Shown here one piece after another: positions 53,305-63,411 of a stretch of DNA of 64,000 bases (within the stretch, counting starts at the first letter, position 1; each line of letters opens with the position of its first letter). Source of the DNA: Chondrus crispus (Eukaryota; Rhodophyta; Florideophyceae; Gigartinales; Gigartinaceae); assembly GCF_000350225.1 (NCBI RefSeq), contig NW_005178485.1:336886-400885 (forward strand), in the 5' to 3' direction. A program made the translations under genes and the position numbers. The notes below the pieces were generated by a model. The model searched no databases and was not told the DNA's origin. It worked only from the letters and a program-made list of their open reading frames with translations.

Positions 53305-56100
53305 CTACTGAAGGACCTCGGGGTACACTACGTTTCGCGTGGTTTCATTGGACTCTCGAGTGAGGACAGTGACGTTGCCTGGGTGAGTAGTCCTTGATAG
53401 TGCGACATAGAGTTGACCGTGCGAGAAGCAGTGATCTCGTAAGTCGAGACCAATGCGGCCACTGAAGGATTGGCCTTGCGCTTTGTTCGTTGTAAGGGCG
53501 AAGCACGTGCGAATGGGGAACTGCGTTCGGGTGAAGCCAGGGATGAGAAAGTTGTCGTCTCCTGGTCCGCAGGGCATTCGAGGAAGACACAGTCTGTTGC
53601 CTTGGTGTGACCCGGTGGTAACGTGTAGAAAGAGCAGGTTGTTGGTCATGTTCTCGATGACATATCGCGCGCCGTTGACGTCACCGGTAGCGGGATCGAG
53701 ATTGCGCAGAAGCATGACGATGAAGCCTTTCTTGAGCTTGAGCTTGTGGTCTGGTAGAGCAGATCCGGCGATCAAGGTGTTGAGCATTTCTGTGGGATAG
53801 ATCAGCGCGTTGGTGTCTTCGTTCTCGACCTTGTCTGCGCTCAAATACGTTCGATACGATCCCGGAATCATGTTGCCGATGACCTCGTTGACTTCCTCGA
53901 GCGGCCTGTTCTTTGTGGTGAGTATAACGCGCTTGGTGAGCCAGGCAGGGTCGGCGTGATTGTCTCGAATGCCTTGGAAGACCTTGAGGCATAAATTGCG
54001 GATGGTGTGCTCGAACGCAACGGACTGTGGTAGTGAGATCCATTCCGGGCGCTGTTCGCCTTGAAGTCTGCCTTCCCCGACGCTGAGGAGGAATTCTGGA
54101 AAGTTGAGAGCCTCCACATCTGCTGCAGGGTCCGCTCGGAGAGCAGCAAGGCGCATGTTCTCGGTAAGGCGCAGGAATCGGCACTCTCGATACAGCGGGG
54201 AAGCCTTGACGCACGCACTCACGATTTGACCTCTGGACCCGCCCGGAACGACGGGAAGGATTTGTCTAAAGTCTCCAGCGAGCACGAGGAACTTTCCTCC
54301 GAAGGGCCGGTCGGTTTGCATCAAGTCGCGAAGGGAGCGATCGACAGTCTCAATGCAATGTCGATGGCACATGACGATCTCGTCCCATATGATGAGATCG
54401 ACTTGTTGCAGTGTACGGCCTGTGTCGGAGTTTGCGGAGAAGCTGCACGTGCTTTCGGCAGATACAGGAATGGGAATCTTGAACACGGAATGAGCGGTGC
54501 GTCCACCGTCGAGCAGCACAGCAGCAACAGCAGACGTAGCGACAGCGATGACCTGCTTACGGCGCGTACGAAGGAAGTCTTGAATGGCGCTGAGCACGAA
54601 TGTTTTGCCTGTTCCGCCAGGAGCATCGAGGAAGAAGAGACGACCACTTCGTGTCGGCATAGAAGGTCCCGCAACGGCGCTTAAGGATCCTTGAAGCAAT
54701 GCAGAGACGGATACGCCTGGAAGCAAGGAGCCCACTATTTCGTCAAAGGCATGACGTTGATTTGTGTTCAACAGCGGCAACGACGTCTGTAGTCGCCCTT
54801 CCCACTGCTGCGCTCGTGCTTCGGGGGTCTCGATCTCGTTTTGCTGTTCCAAAGCGGGCAGGCTGTCATCGGGCAGTGGGAGTCCGAAGTTTGCGAGCGT
54901 CCAGTCCGATCGCACGGTCTGCAGAGCCTCCTGTACCTCTCGAAGTACGTAAGATGTGGCGTGGTGATCATCGCGAAGCTGCTGTCTTCGAATGGGTTGT
55001 CTGCGTGCACGATTGCGAATATCGGTGAGAAACATGTCCAGGTGGTCGTTCCACAGCGAGAGAGGGTCCGAAGGCTGGCAGTGTGCCAGAATCGTAGCAA
55101 ACAGATGAGAAAGAGGAACGAAGCTTGACCGGAATGAATCTCGGATTGCGTGCTTCCACTCGGCATCGTCGGCCAGCAAACCGAGTCGTAAGCAAGCTTG
55201 TCGGAAGCTGGTGCACTGCTCGCCGTCGATATTTCGCAAGTTCTCGAAGGATGTTGCCGCTGGCACTTGTGTGAGGAGGAGGCGAAGAAAGTAGCGCTCA
55301 CCCTCCCTCGGACTGACAGTGTAGATTCGACCGACTACGTTGGCACCTGTACCACTGAAATCGTAGGCTTCCTCTTCGCTGGTGGCGTTCCGTCTTCGCA
55401 GGGTTGCTCTTGGACTCCATGACTTGGTGCGTGTCTTCCACGTAAAGTACCTTGGAAACTTGTGGTACCGAAGATGCCTCGCGCTTGGGTACTTCTCGTT
55501 GGCTTTAAACCACTCGGTCAGCTTCGTACCTGATGCTGGTCGAAGCGCCGCCTCCTGCTCTCGCCCTTCCTCAAAGTATACTGTATGGTGGTTGGGCAGA
55601 TGCACCGTAAGTCTGACCACTGGAGGATTGCGATCTACAATGTCAAAGGAGAATAACCTCCATGCGGCCTCCGATGCCGAAACGTATCTGGCATCTTGGA
55701 AGTTGGAGATCTCGTCGTGGCACTCGTTCTCGGCAGTGATTTCCATGGTCACTCGGTCTTGTCCCTTGCAAACATACTTGAAGAGGTACTTGATTCCGCC
55801 AACGCGTGACACCCAGAGTTCCACATTCAAATGGCAAGCGAATGATCGTAGAAGCAGAGGACTGTGGGGAACGACCCAGGAGTTGTCAACCACGACGGAT
55901 TGCTGTCGTCGGCCAACACGGGAGGGTCGCTCGATGGAGACGTCACCTGCAGAGGGGGACCTTCTGCGGTACGTGATGTAGTGCTCACTGTCGGACTGGC
56001 TGGTTTCGTGTTTGAACGATTTTGGAAACTCTTTCCTGCAGTACTGCTCGCCCATGCACACGGCTGTTGGATTGCGTTCTCCACATGGATTGTGAATCAT
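53305..56100 (-). CDS. Helitron Rep C-terminal part plus PIF1-like helicase
   Basis: ATG 56100 to a stop at 53305-53307, 931 residues, uninterrupted. The start MIHNPCGERNPTAVCM matches the middle of Helitron Rep, followed by GIKYLFKYVCKGQDR with the two tyrosines used in strand transfer and YVSASEAAWRLFSFD. The helicase half has Walker A FLDAPGGTGKTF, Walker B LIIWDEIVM, LAGDFRQILPVV, LTENMR, a loop with KGFIVMLLRNLDP and the C-terminal TTNKAQGQSFSGRIGLDL and GQLYVALSRTT. All PIF1 motifs are intact. In most Helitrons this is the second half of a single Rep/Hel protein; here it overlaps the upstream Rep frame by ATGA. Confidence 0.9.
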   Translation of the reverse strand: MIHNPCGERNPTAVCMGEQYCRKEFPKSFKHETSQSDSEHYITYRRRSPSAGDVSIERPSRVGRRQQSVVVDNSWVVPHSPLLLRSFACHLNVELWVSRVGGIKYLFKYVCKGQDRVTMEITAENECHDEISNFQDARYVSASEAAWRLFSFDIVDRNPPVVRLTVHLPNHHTVYFEEGREQEAALRPASGTKLTEWFKANEKYPSARHLRYHKFPRYFTWKTRTKSWSPRATLRRRNATSEEEAYDFSGTGANVVGRIYTVSPREGERYFLRLLLTQVPAATSFENLRNIDGEQCTSFRQACLRLGLLADDAEWKHAIRDSFRSSFVPLSHLFATILAHCQPSDPLSLWNDHLDMFLTDIRNRARRQPIRRQQLRDDHHATSYVLREVQEALQTVRSDWTLANFGLPLPDDSLPALEQQNEIETPEARAQQWEGRLQTSLPLLNTNQRHAFDEIVGSLLPGVSVSALLQGSLSAVAGPSMPTRSGRLFFLDAPGGTGKTFVLSAIQDFLRTRRKQVIAVATSAVAAVLLDGGRTAHSVFKIPIPVSAESTCSFSANSDTGRTLQQVDLIIWDEIVMCHRHCIETVDRSLRDLMQTDRPFGGKFLVLAGDFRQILPVVPGGSRGQIVSACVKASPLYRECRFLRLTENMRLAALRADPAADVEALNFPEFLLSVGEGRLQGEQRPEWISLPQSVAFEHTIRNLCLKVFQGIRDNHADPAWLTKRVILTTKNRPLEEVNEVIGNMIPGSYRTYLSADKVENEDTNALIYPTEMLNTLIAGSALPDHKLKLKKGFIVMLLRNLDPATGDVNGARYVIENMTNNLLFLHVTTGSHQGNRLCLPRMPCGPGDDNFLIPGFTRTQFPIRTCFALTTNKAQGQSFSGRIGLDLRDHCFSHGQLYVALSRTTHPGNVTVLTRESNETTRNVVYPEVLQ

Positions 56101-58433
56101 ATCTTGAGCACGACCTCTTGGAGTTCTGGATCTTGGGCAGACGGGATCTCGGCAGAGATAATGCGGTCGACGTTTTCGGGAGTACGCAGATCATTCTTGG
56201 AGACTTCATCTAGGAAAAATACAACGTGAGCGTGGGGAAGACCGCGTTTCTGAAATTCGATGACTCGTACATGGGCAACGACGGTTCCGAATACTTCCTC
56301 GTTGATGACCAAGGACATGAGATCTTTCATTTTGAGACGAAACACACGTGCGCACAGGTCCGGTCTGTCCTGAGGCGTTTGGTTCGGCAGTAGGGGTCTT
56401 GTGATCTCCGGCCAGCTTGGATTGCATGTCATAGTGAGGAAGATGTCCGGGTGGCCAATTTGGTTCGATATAGCAATGATGTCGTGCATCTGCTGCCTCA
56501 TGTAGCGGTCACCTCCAATGTACGTGGAAGGGAGAATGAACAGTTGTCCCGCACGCACAGCATCGGCTTCATCTTCAGCACGACCGGAGTCTCCTAGGCT
56601 GTCGCGCAGTGAGGTGTAGTCGGCGGCTCGAAGCTGTGTCTGGTTGTGGCGGAGATACGAAAGCCTTTCTGCCTCCACTTTGCAGAACTGGTCAACCAAA
56701 TATTGCTGAAAGAGTCGCGCTGCGTGCAAGATTGTGCTGAACTCGCCTGCTCTTTCGAACAAATGCCATCCGTAGTACATCATCGGAGTAATCTTGGTAT
56801 ATCTGCCGTCGTCATCACTGGAGAATCGAAGCTCTGGATACCATCCATCTCTACCGTTCGGGAACAAAAGCACGTAACTCAACGGATCGTATGCACGATG
56901 ACTGACTGAAATCGGATCCAGCACTTCGTTCCCGTTACTGTTCAGAGTCCCTCGCCTGCGCACGACGATATCTCTTCGCCCAATCTCTCCGTCTTCATTT
57001 CCAGGGATCAATGCTGCCACTTCAGAAGCTTCGGGACCATTGTACCGGCGCACGTGCTCATGACTTGGCCTGCGGTCGGCATGGATGACCATCTGGTACG
57101 GGGCTGGAGTGTTGGGTTGAGGGGATTGAGCCCATTCTCGCATACTGAGAACAGTCTGCACGTAGGGGTTGCATTCGTGCAGCATGTGCGTCAGTTGCAT
57201 TAACAGTGTGTCTTCCAGCCGTGTAGAGGCTCCGCCAAGCCTTGTGCGCGTTTGAGTACCGTAGTCAGTGTCGTGAATGTAAACGGAAGCAAAGGAAGGC
57301 GCCCGCCCCTCGGATGGCATCATGGGACCCATGTAATGGTACATCTCGCCCTGCATCGTCATTGTGGGGTTAAAATTGGAAGTACCGGGCCCTCTGTTCA
57401 CCCATTTGGCGACCACGGACGCCATAGACAGCGCTGAATTGTATGCTCGAATGTTTTTACGGAAGCGGCGGGCCCTTGGAGTATCATCGATGAGAAGAGA
57501 GCGCAGAAGAGCTGGCGGGTCGGTGAGAAGGGGCAGTGACAGCTTCCCCTTCGCACAGCATGTGGAAAACATGGGCCTTGCGGCAGAGCTGCTCACGATG
57601 CGTTCTTGGACGAAATGCAGAGCTTTGCAGTGCGAACACTCAATATGGACCATGCCGAGATCGCAATACGAAGGCGAGGATTCGGGTAGTGGGGGGAAGA
57701 GCTGCCGAGAAGCCGTTCGAGCCTGGCCGTCGGATCGTTGCCGGGCATTCCGAGTCGGTGTGTCTTGTGCATCCCTTGATCGTTGGGTGGATAGACGTTC
57801 AAGGTCTCGCCGCGCCTCACGAGCAGGAGTAATTTCCTCGGCTCTAGCTCCTCGTGTCGCATTGCGATCCGCTTCGCGCCGTGCATCTCGGAGGGGGGTA
57901 TTTTCTTCCGCTCTAGCTGCTTCTGTGGATCTTCGGTTTGAGTCTTGACGCTCATGTCTCTCTGGGGTTGTCGCGTCAGCTCTTCTCTGTTGCATTGAGA
58001 TACGAGAGGCCTCCAATCGAGTTATGCGGTCAGGAGTGCTCTCAGCCTGTCTTGTGCGTTGCATAGATGCTCGATTCGAGGCTCTGGCACGTTCCGTTGC
58101 TGCTCGGAGCTTTGGAGACTCTCTGGGACCCTCTGTCCGTGATTGACCGGCTCTGCGCGCCCGGGTCCTCTCCCTGTTTCGACGAAGACGCTCTTCGCGC
58201 TGTTCAGAAGTCTCTGCTGCTCTTCGTGCTGCAGTACGTTCCCGGGCGGTTTGGCGACGCGCTTGAGCCTCAGATTCGGTGTGTTGTCCCCTCCGGATTC
58301 TCGCCCGAGCTCGACCTGCCTCACGACGTGCTTGAGCTTCAGATTCCGACTCTTTCGCTCTCCTTGCCCTTGTACGCGCGTTTCTTTGCTGCCTTCTTGC
58401 TTCTGCTACGTCTTCATCTGCTGGTCCCGCCAT
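56097..58433 (-). CDS. Helitron Rep N-terminal part with STPR-like repeats
   Basis: ATG 58433 to TGA 56097-56099, 778 residues. Residues about 10-265 are Arg-rich repeats of about 23 residues (motif TPERHERQDSNRRSTEAARA), like STPR DNA-binding repeats. Next is a Cys/His cluster (VHIECSHCKALHF, FSTCCAKGKL). The Helitron-like N domain follows (YIHDTDYGTQTRTRLGG; QMHDIIAISNQIGHPDIFLT; MTCNPSWPEI). The HUH motif is EFQKRGLPHAHVVFFL, with both catalytic histidines. The frame stops 4 nt into the next one (ATGA), exactly where homologues continue. A 1-nt indel, a sequencing error or translational coupling could explain this. Confidence 0.88.
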   Translation of the reverse strand: MAGPADEDVAEARRQQRNARTRARRAKESESEAQARREAGRARARIRRGQHTESEAQARRQTARERTAARRAAETSEQREERLRRNRERTRARRAGQSRTEGPRESPKLRAATERARASNRASMQRTRQAESTPDRITRLEASRISMQQRRADATTPERHERQDSNRRSTEAARAEENTPLRDARREADRNATRGARAEEITPAREARRDLERLSTQRSRDAQDTPTRNARQRSDGQARTASRQLFPPLPESSPSYCDLGMVHIECSHCKALHFVQERIVSSSAARPMFSTCCAKGKLSLPLLTDPPALLRSLLIDDTPRARRFRKNIRAYNSALSMASVVAKWVNRGPGTSNFNPTMTMQGEMYHYMGPMMPSEGRAPSFASVYIHDTDYGTQTRTRLGGASTRLEDTLLMQLTHMLHECNPYVQTVLSMREWAQSPQPNTPAPYQMVIHADRRPSHEHVRRYNGPEASEVAALIPGNEDGEIGRRDIVVRRRGTLNSNGNEVLDPISVSHRAYDPLSYVLLFPNGRDGWYPELRFSSDDDGRYTKITPMMYYGWHLFERAGEFSTILHAARLFQQYLVDQFCKVEAERLSYLRHNQTQLRAADYTSLRDSLGDSGRAEDEADAVRAGQLFILPSTYIGGDRYMRQQMHDIIAISNQIGHPDIFLTMTCNPSWPEITRPLLPNQTPQDRPDLCARVFRLKMKDLMSLVINEEVFGTVVAHVRVIEFQKRGLPHAHVVFFLDEVSKNDLRTPENVDRIISAEIPSAQDPELQEVVLKI

Positions 58434-58627
58434 TTGTGTTATGCCCAGCGCGCTAGTGGTATCTCAGCAAGTGCAGCTAGGGTTGACGCAAGTGCGAGGG
58501 GTCCGTTGTAGATCGCTATGAGTCGTAGCAAGCAGTCCTCAAAGGTCTAAACGCAACGTCAGCCAGCTAGGTCGTCCGCGAGAGCACTTAGCAAAAGAAG
58601 TAACAGTAGGGCCTTTATTGTCTTGTA

Positions 58628-59284
58628 CTATCCCGTGATCGATTGGAGCTTCCTCTTGTGCTTCTTGCGCGCCAGGTGTCGCCTAAAGTCGTGGGCACTT
58701 GCCACCGTGCACGTACACACCTCGCAGCGGAATGTGCGGCCCGCTTGAATCACTTGAGCCACGTGCCCCTCGGTATGCGCATGCCCGTCCCACAGTACCG
58801 CGCGCGTGCAATGAAAGTTGCAGATGTCACACGTGTACACGGGCACACTCCGCAACACAGCACTGACAGCTGGCAACGCGCGCGCACGCGGACGCTCGAT
58901 TGCACGTGGCACACGTGCAGCTGGCAACGCGCGCGCACGCGGCCGCTCGATTGCACGTGGCACACGTAGCCCACGAAATGTAGGAATGATAGGCGGGGGC
59001 AAACGTATAACACGTGGGACCGGAGCGCGTGGTACACGTGGTGCGGGTGCTGGCGCAGGGGCGCGTGGGAGCCGTGGCACACGTGGGAGCGGCGCGCGCG
59101 GTACACGTGGGGCGTGCGCGCGCGCAATTCTGGGGACGTGTACACGTGGGGCGCGCGCGCGGAGGAGCTGGTTGTAGGACTGTGACACGTGTGGTCGCTG
59201 GCGGGGAATCGCCGAAATAGAGGCGGATCGGGGTCGCGGCGCGGCGCGCGCGGCGTAGTTCTTCTCTCTCTTCTTGCGTAGACA
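58628..59284 (-). CDS. C2H2-type zinc-finger protein of Helitron C
   Basis: The open frame 59302-58628 lacks an ATG, but TTTTTTACGCAG just before 59284, with CTGAC upstream, is a good splice acceptor, so the visible exon probably begins at 59284 and the start lies in an unseen exon. The product has a long Arg/Pro/Ala region with PRVPRAP-like repeats and two fingers near the C-terminus: CDICNFHCTRAVLWDGHAH and FRCEVCTCTVASAHDFRRHL, ending in a basic KKHKRKL. It lies upstream of Rep in the same direction. Some Helitrons carry accessory DNA- or RNA-binding proteins; the role here is inferred. Confidence 0.55.
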   Translation of the reverse strand, partial: CLRKKREKNYAARAAPRPRSASISAIPRQRPHVSQSYNQLLRARAPRVHVPRIARAHAPRVPRAPLPRVPRLPRAPAPAPAPRVPRAPVPRVIRLPPPIIPTFRGLRVPRAIERPRARALPAARVPRAIERPRARALPAVSAVLRSVPVYTCDICNFHCTRAVLWDGHAHTEGHVAQVIQAGRTFRCEVCTCTVASAHDFRRHLARKKHKRKLQSITG

Positions 59285-59792
59285 CTGCGTAAAAAACCAC
59301 ACACCGTCAAATGTCAGTAAGCGTTCGCGTGCGCTCTAATACCGCGGGCGGCAAGCCGGCCGGATCAAAGAGGACAGTTAGTAACTTACTGATTTCGCGT
59401 AGACGGTGTGCGCCGGGATCGCTAGCGAACGCGAAGCGGATCGGGGCTGTATTATTATTTTTACTCTACTGTAGTGTTAAATTTAAATTCGTAAACTACT
59501 GTAGTGCCGCATTGGTGCCCGTGGTAGCCACGTGTCCCAGTGGCGGCCTGGCCTGCGGTCAGGCCGCCCCCAGTCCGCACAGTACACTTGTCACTGTAGT
59601 AAAAAATGAATTTAAATCATGGCCCCGCCGCTTTCTACACGTGTCCGCGTGGCCGCCTGGCCTGCGGCCAGGCCGCCCCGCACGTGGCCGCCACTTGTCG
59701 CCGCAGCGCCCCCGTGCGCCAATGAGAACCCGTGCGGGAGCGCACGAACACACATACACAAACACACAGACAGACAGACACGGAAATTAGTA

Positions 59793-62241
59793 TACGCGGG
59801 GACTGGAAAAGAAGCCTTTTTTGCCCACATTGAAACGCTGTATGTACCATAGCTTCGAAACGAAAACAAAGAATCAGAATAAGAATAAGAATCGGGTATT
59901 TTACATGCAAAATAGTTCCAGTCTTCCAATGAATTCGAAACAGCTACCTTTCCATTCTATATGATATAATTGCCGAGGACAAGTACGCAAGAAAACAGGG
60001 CCCATAAACACTTTCCAAATATGCATTTCAATAAGGTTGTCCGTAAAATCACGAAAACGCGTGTTTTGGCGGCGTGTTTGCTCGGATTTTCTAAACGCAA
60101 AATTTTCAGACAACGCGTTGCCATAACTCACAGCATACCGAAAACTGGGGGCATGTGAGTTTTGCACGAGTTTCACATCCGACTGATCACAGCAGTGCCG
60201 GATCGACCCGTCCTGAAGGAAAACGAAGTGGGGTTTCCGCTTTTTCATCAGCACAAACGAGTCTCAGATTGCACGGGTCGTACCGGTTTGCGTTTTGGAC
60301 GCCCCGCCCCTTAAATTTATCTGCCCAGAGTCCATCGACGGATCAAAGTACCGCAAGATCTGCCACATATGACGCTGAAACAACCGCGAAAGATAGACAA
60401 GTAGAAGCTTCTAAAAAGCGGTCCTCTCCAAACGGCCCCGTCAGCCTGTCAAGAAGACGAAACACATCGCCCTTTCGACTGAGAACCATTATATCCTTCT
60501 GGTGAGCTACAATATTCGCTTCAGCGAGTATTCGCGCAGCTGCACATGATCTGTCGGGCGGCACAACGTTGTACCAGACTTGCGTTTGTTGCGGGCAGGT
60601 ATTTGCGAGAGGTCAGTTTGCAAAACTTGTGGTGGACTTCTTCAATCTCGGGTTTACTTACCGTCCAGTGACTTTGTGGGTAAATGGAAAAAAACAACGC
60701 ATTATTTTACGGACAAGATTAATGTATCTCTTTTTGCAACCAGGAACGTTCTCTCACAAAACCAACACTGTTCTCATGTTAGGACAGACCCCAGTGTCTA
60801 GTGTCTATCGGACCGTTAGTCCTCATATGAAGACAGAAGGTATTTTATTTTTTCTAGACAACCAACCTCACGATTCCACTTTTGTTTTTTGAAACTAGAA
60901 GGCCATTACCACTGGTAAAGCAATATCTCGTCGATTCTAGTGAAAACCAACTCGTTGATGCAAATAAACGTGAATCAAAGAAAAAGTCAGAATACATTAA
61001 GCATTTCTTATGGCTAATTTTACAATAGTACTATAGCGGCATTCCGTAAAGTGTTTTGTATTCGGTTTTATCTTAACATAAATTTTAAAACGAGTCAACC
61101 TGCCAAAGAATTGAAACCGTGGCCATTAAAGTTAAAAACAAATAAAATTCGCAATTATGTTTGTTTTGATAACGCATGGTCGGATAGACAATAGACGACA
61201 AGTGACCTCATACTGTATGAGGTCACTTTTCAACTTTTTTTCTCGACTTGTGCTTGCTCAACAAAAAGATATTTTCGCCACCGAAGTTGGCTTTTGCGTG
61301 CCGGAAGAGTGGAGTTTAGTGAGATCTACACGCCTTTTCCAGCCATTTTTAGAATGCCTAAAAGAATCCTTTTTGACCAGCCGCAAAACGTTATGTGTTA
61401 ATAGCTTCGAAAGCCAAAGGCCGGTAGCGGGAACTGGTCGGACGGAACTGAACTTCGAGCTGATGGAACTGATGTCCTTTTTTCTTTCTGCTAACATTAT
61501 ACTACTCCTCTACTTATACTTTTGTTGCAGCGTAAAGCTCTCCATTAATTTTATGAAAACTCTCCTGGCGTTTGACATGAATTAATATTTCTTGCCTCTC
61601 CCTGAATTATTTGGTATACGAATGTGAGAGTGACATAAGACACGTTGCAAGGCCTGTTTAAATATCAGCCGAAGATTGAAACTTTATTAGATTTTTAGTC
61701 TGTCTGTGCATTCAAAACTGTTATCCCAATTCTTTGCAAAATGTTATTGCCGAGAGCATGAACGTTACAGAAATGGCTTCCCAACTGACTTCATAAAGTC
61801 CCATTTTTTTTTGCAAAAAGAATAGCCTCATTTGAGGACACGCGATTCACTGCAGTAGGTCCAAATGGAAAGACATCTGCACTCTTTCTCTTTATCGCAG
61901 GATATGGTGGGGGCATACACTAACTCACTTACTCATCCTGCAGATTTTAAGCTTACAACTGGCAGGGAGATGCGGGAATTAGGGTGTCCGGTGCACAGGA
62001 AGCAGTGCTATACAGTACCCTTCTGAATAGGTCTTGACAGCAGTTATTAAGCATCTCCGTAATACGGGAAAATGCCGTTTTCTGAGCTGTGAATGCGTAA
62101 CCACACAGTCCGCTTGATTGTTTACTGATAGTTGCGCAATACCTCTGTAACTGCGCAGCAACCCCCCTACAGTATTGGCATGTTGCGACATATCTACGTC
62201 TATCTGCTGACTTCTACAAATATTGCGCAATTGCACACTAT
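59793..62241. other. AT-rich region, no recognised gene
   Basis: Base composition drops sharply from GC-rich to AT-rich at about 59800, marking the element C edge. Open frames at 60254-59901 (minus), 60564-60343 (minus) and 61157-61585 (plus) have no family features and no consistent splice links; the first two could be decayed parts of one unknown gene. Long A/T runs occur at 60880-61160 and 61490-61830. The part near 62000-62240 may hold the end of the Harbinger-like element. Confidence 0.4.
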
Positions 62242-63411
62242 CTAATCGTCAAAACTTGAAGCCTCCACTACCCCTGCCCCTAGCTCTCTCCCAATTATGG
62301 ATCTTGTGGCCAGTTGTTGAGTTAGGCGCGCTCTGCGACGGGCCCTATAGCGCTCCTTCGTACGCTTTCTTTTCTCTACAGTAGTTTCGACAATCTCAGC
62401 TCTTCGGTTCAAAAACTGGCGATAAAGATCGCCGTCATCCGCACGTAAAGGGTGTTTCAGAATGTGCCCATTCGTCATGGCCAACGTTAACAGAAAAATA
62501 GGATCATAATTTCCTTCAGACCAACGAAACTTATTAGAAACAACCATCTAAAGCGTGGACTGTCTGCCGAAATAATTTTCCGCAATAATTCTGTCTCTTG
62601 CAATTTTTCTGTTTGTATCCTCGTCGTGTCGACTCAACTCGCTCCCCCGAGACTTTTTGACAGGTGTGATGGCTTTCATTCTCTCTGCGGCCCCTTGGTA
62701 ACCTTTTTCCATCAAAACCGCCCAGTACCGAGGGTACTTGTCCGCCGCAGAGCCCACATCAGGAATACTACGTTCATCAACTGATTTGCGCGATGGAGTC
62801 TTGTGCCACGCCAAATTCGGATAGAAAATATCTATGTCTGCGGTCAAACCCGTGTAGTGCCTTGAGCAACCCACTGCCAATCTATTAGCCAGGACAGAAA
62901 CCTCCGTTTTGAAACCACACAACTTATGTTTTCCACTAAAATAGGCTTTACTTTCCTGAATTTTAACGCGACGACGGTTGGTTTGTTGAAAAGTTACGTC
63001 GGTAGCGCAACGCGCCATGCCGTATGTTTTCAAAGTGGCCTTTTCACGAAAGCTTCTGTCATCGTGAATTGTTCTGCAGCCCCATCAACGTAGACATCGT
63101 ATGCCTAGGCGGCCAGCATCTCCAGAAAACTAGTAACAAGACGCTCAAACGTAGGGCCCTTTATGTTAAACAGCTTTCCCCAAAAATCCAATTTTCCAGA
63201 GTGCTTGCACACGGAAAGCGACATGAAAATACATCCTTAGCAGCATACTTCGATCGCTTTCTTCGGCCACAGTTGTAGTTTTTTATATTTGATCTTGTAA
63301 GCCGACATAAATGTCGTATAACTCGACTAAACTGAAGTTTGTCACGGCACGCACTGACTGGGGGCCACCACTGTTGACAAAGGACTCCATTATTGGGCTT
63401 TCTGACCCCAT
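62242..63411 (-). pseudogene. Harbinger/HARBI1-like DDE_4 transposase, broken
   Basis: From ATG 63411 (MGSESPIMESFVNSGG), pieces follow in family order in more than one frame: KWDFWGKLFNIKGPTFERLV (about 63205-63140), VYVDGAAEQFTMTEAFVKR, first Asp CATDVTFQQ, YFSGKHKLCGFKTEVSV, WAVLMEKGYQG (a Glu where Asp-Lys-Gly-Tyr is usual), PVKKSRGSELS, and third acidic residue IIAENYFGR. A TAG then interrupts (just above 62547), followed by VVSNKFRWSEGNYDPIF and a basic tail ending at 62242. Stops and frameshifts make it inactive. Terminal repeats were not found by eye. Confidence 0.7.

Larger units (their letters stand above)
53189..59792 (-). mobile_element. Autonomous Helitron-like element C
   Basis: Bounded on the right by a minus-strand start related to those of A and B (CTAATTTCCGTGTCTGTCTG, near 59792-59770) and on the left by the hairpin at 53204-53218 followed by CACTTGT. 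It carries, all on the minus strand, a zinc-finger protein (59284-58628), Rep (58433-56097) and PIF1-like helicase (56100-53305). Two GGCCTGGCC-type hairpins sit at 59545-59565 and about 59652-59672. Classic Helitrons end in CTRR; that ending is not obvious here, so it may belong to a variant clade. Confidence 0.75.

Noticed and set aside
61157..61585. 142-codon plus-strand frame
   Set aside because: AT-rich DNA, hydrophobic low-information translation, no family match by eye.
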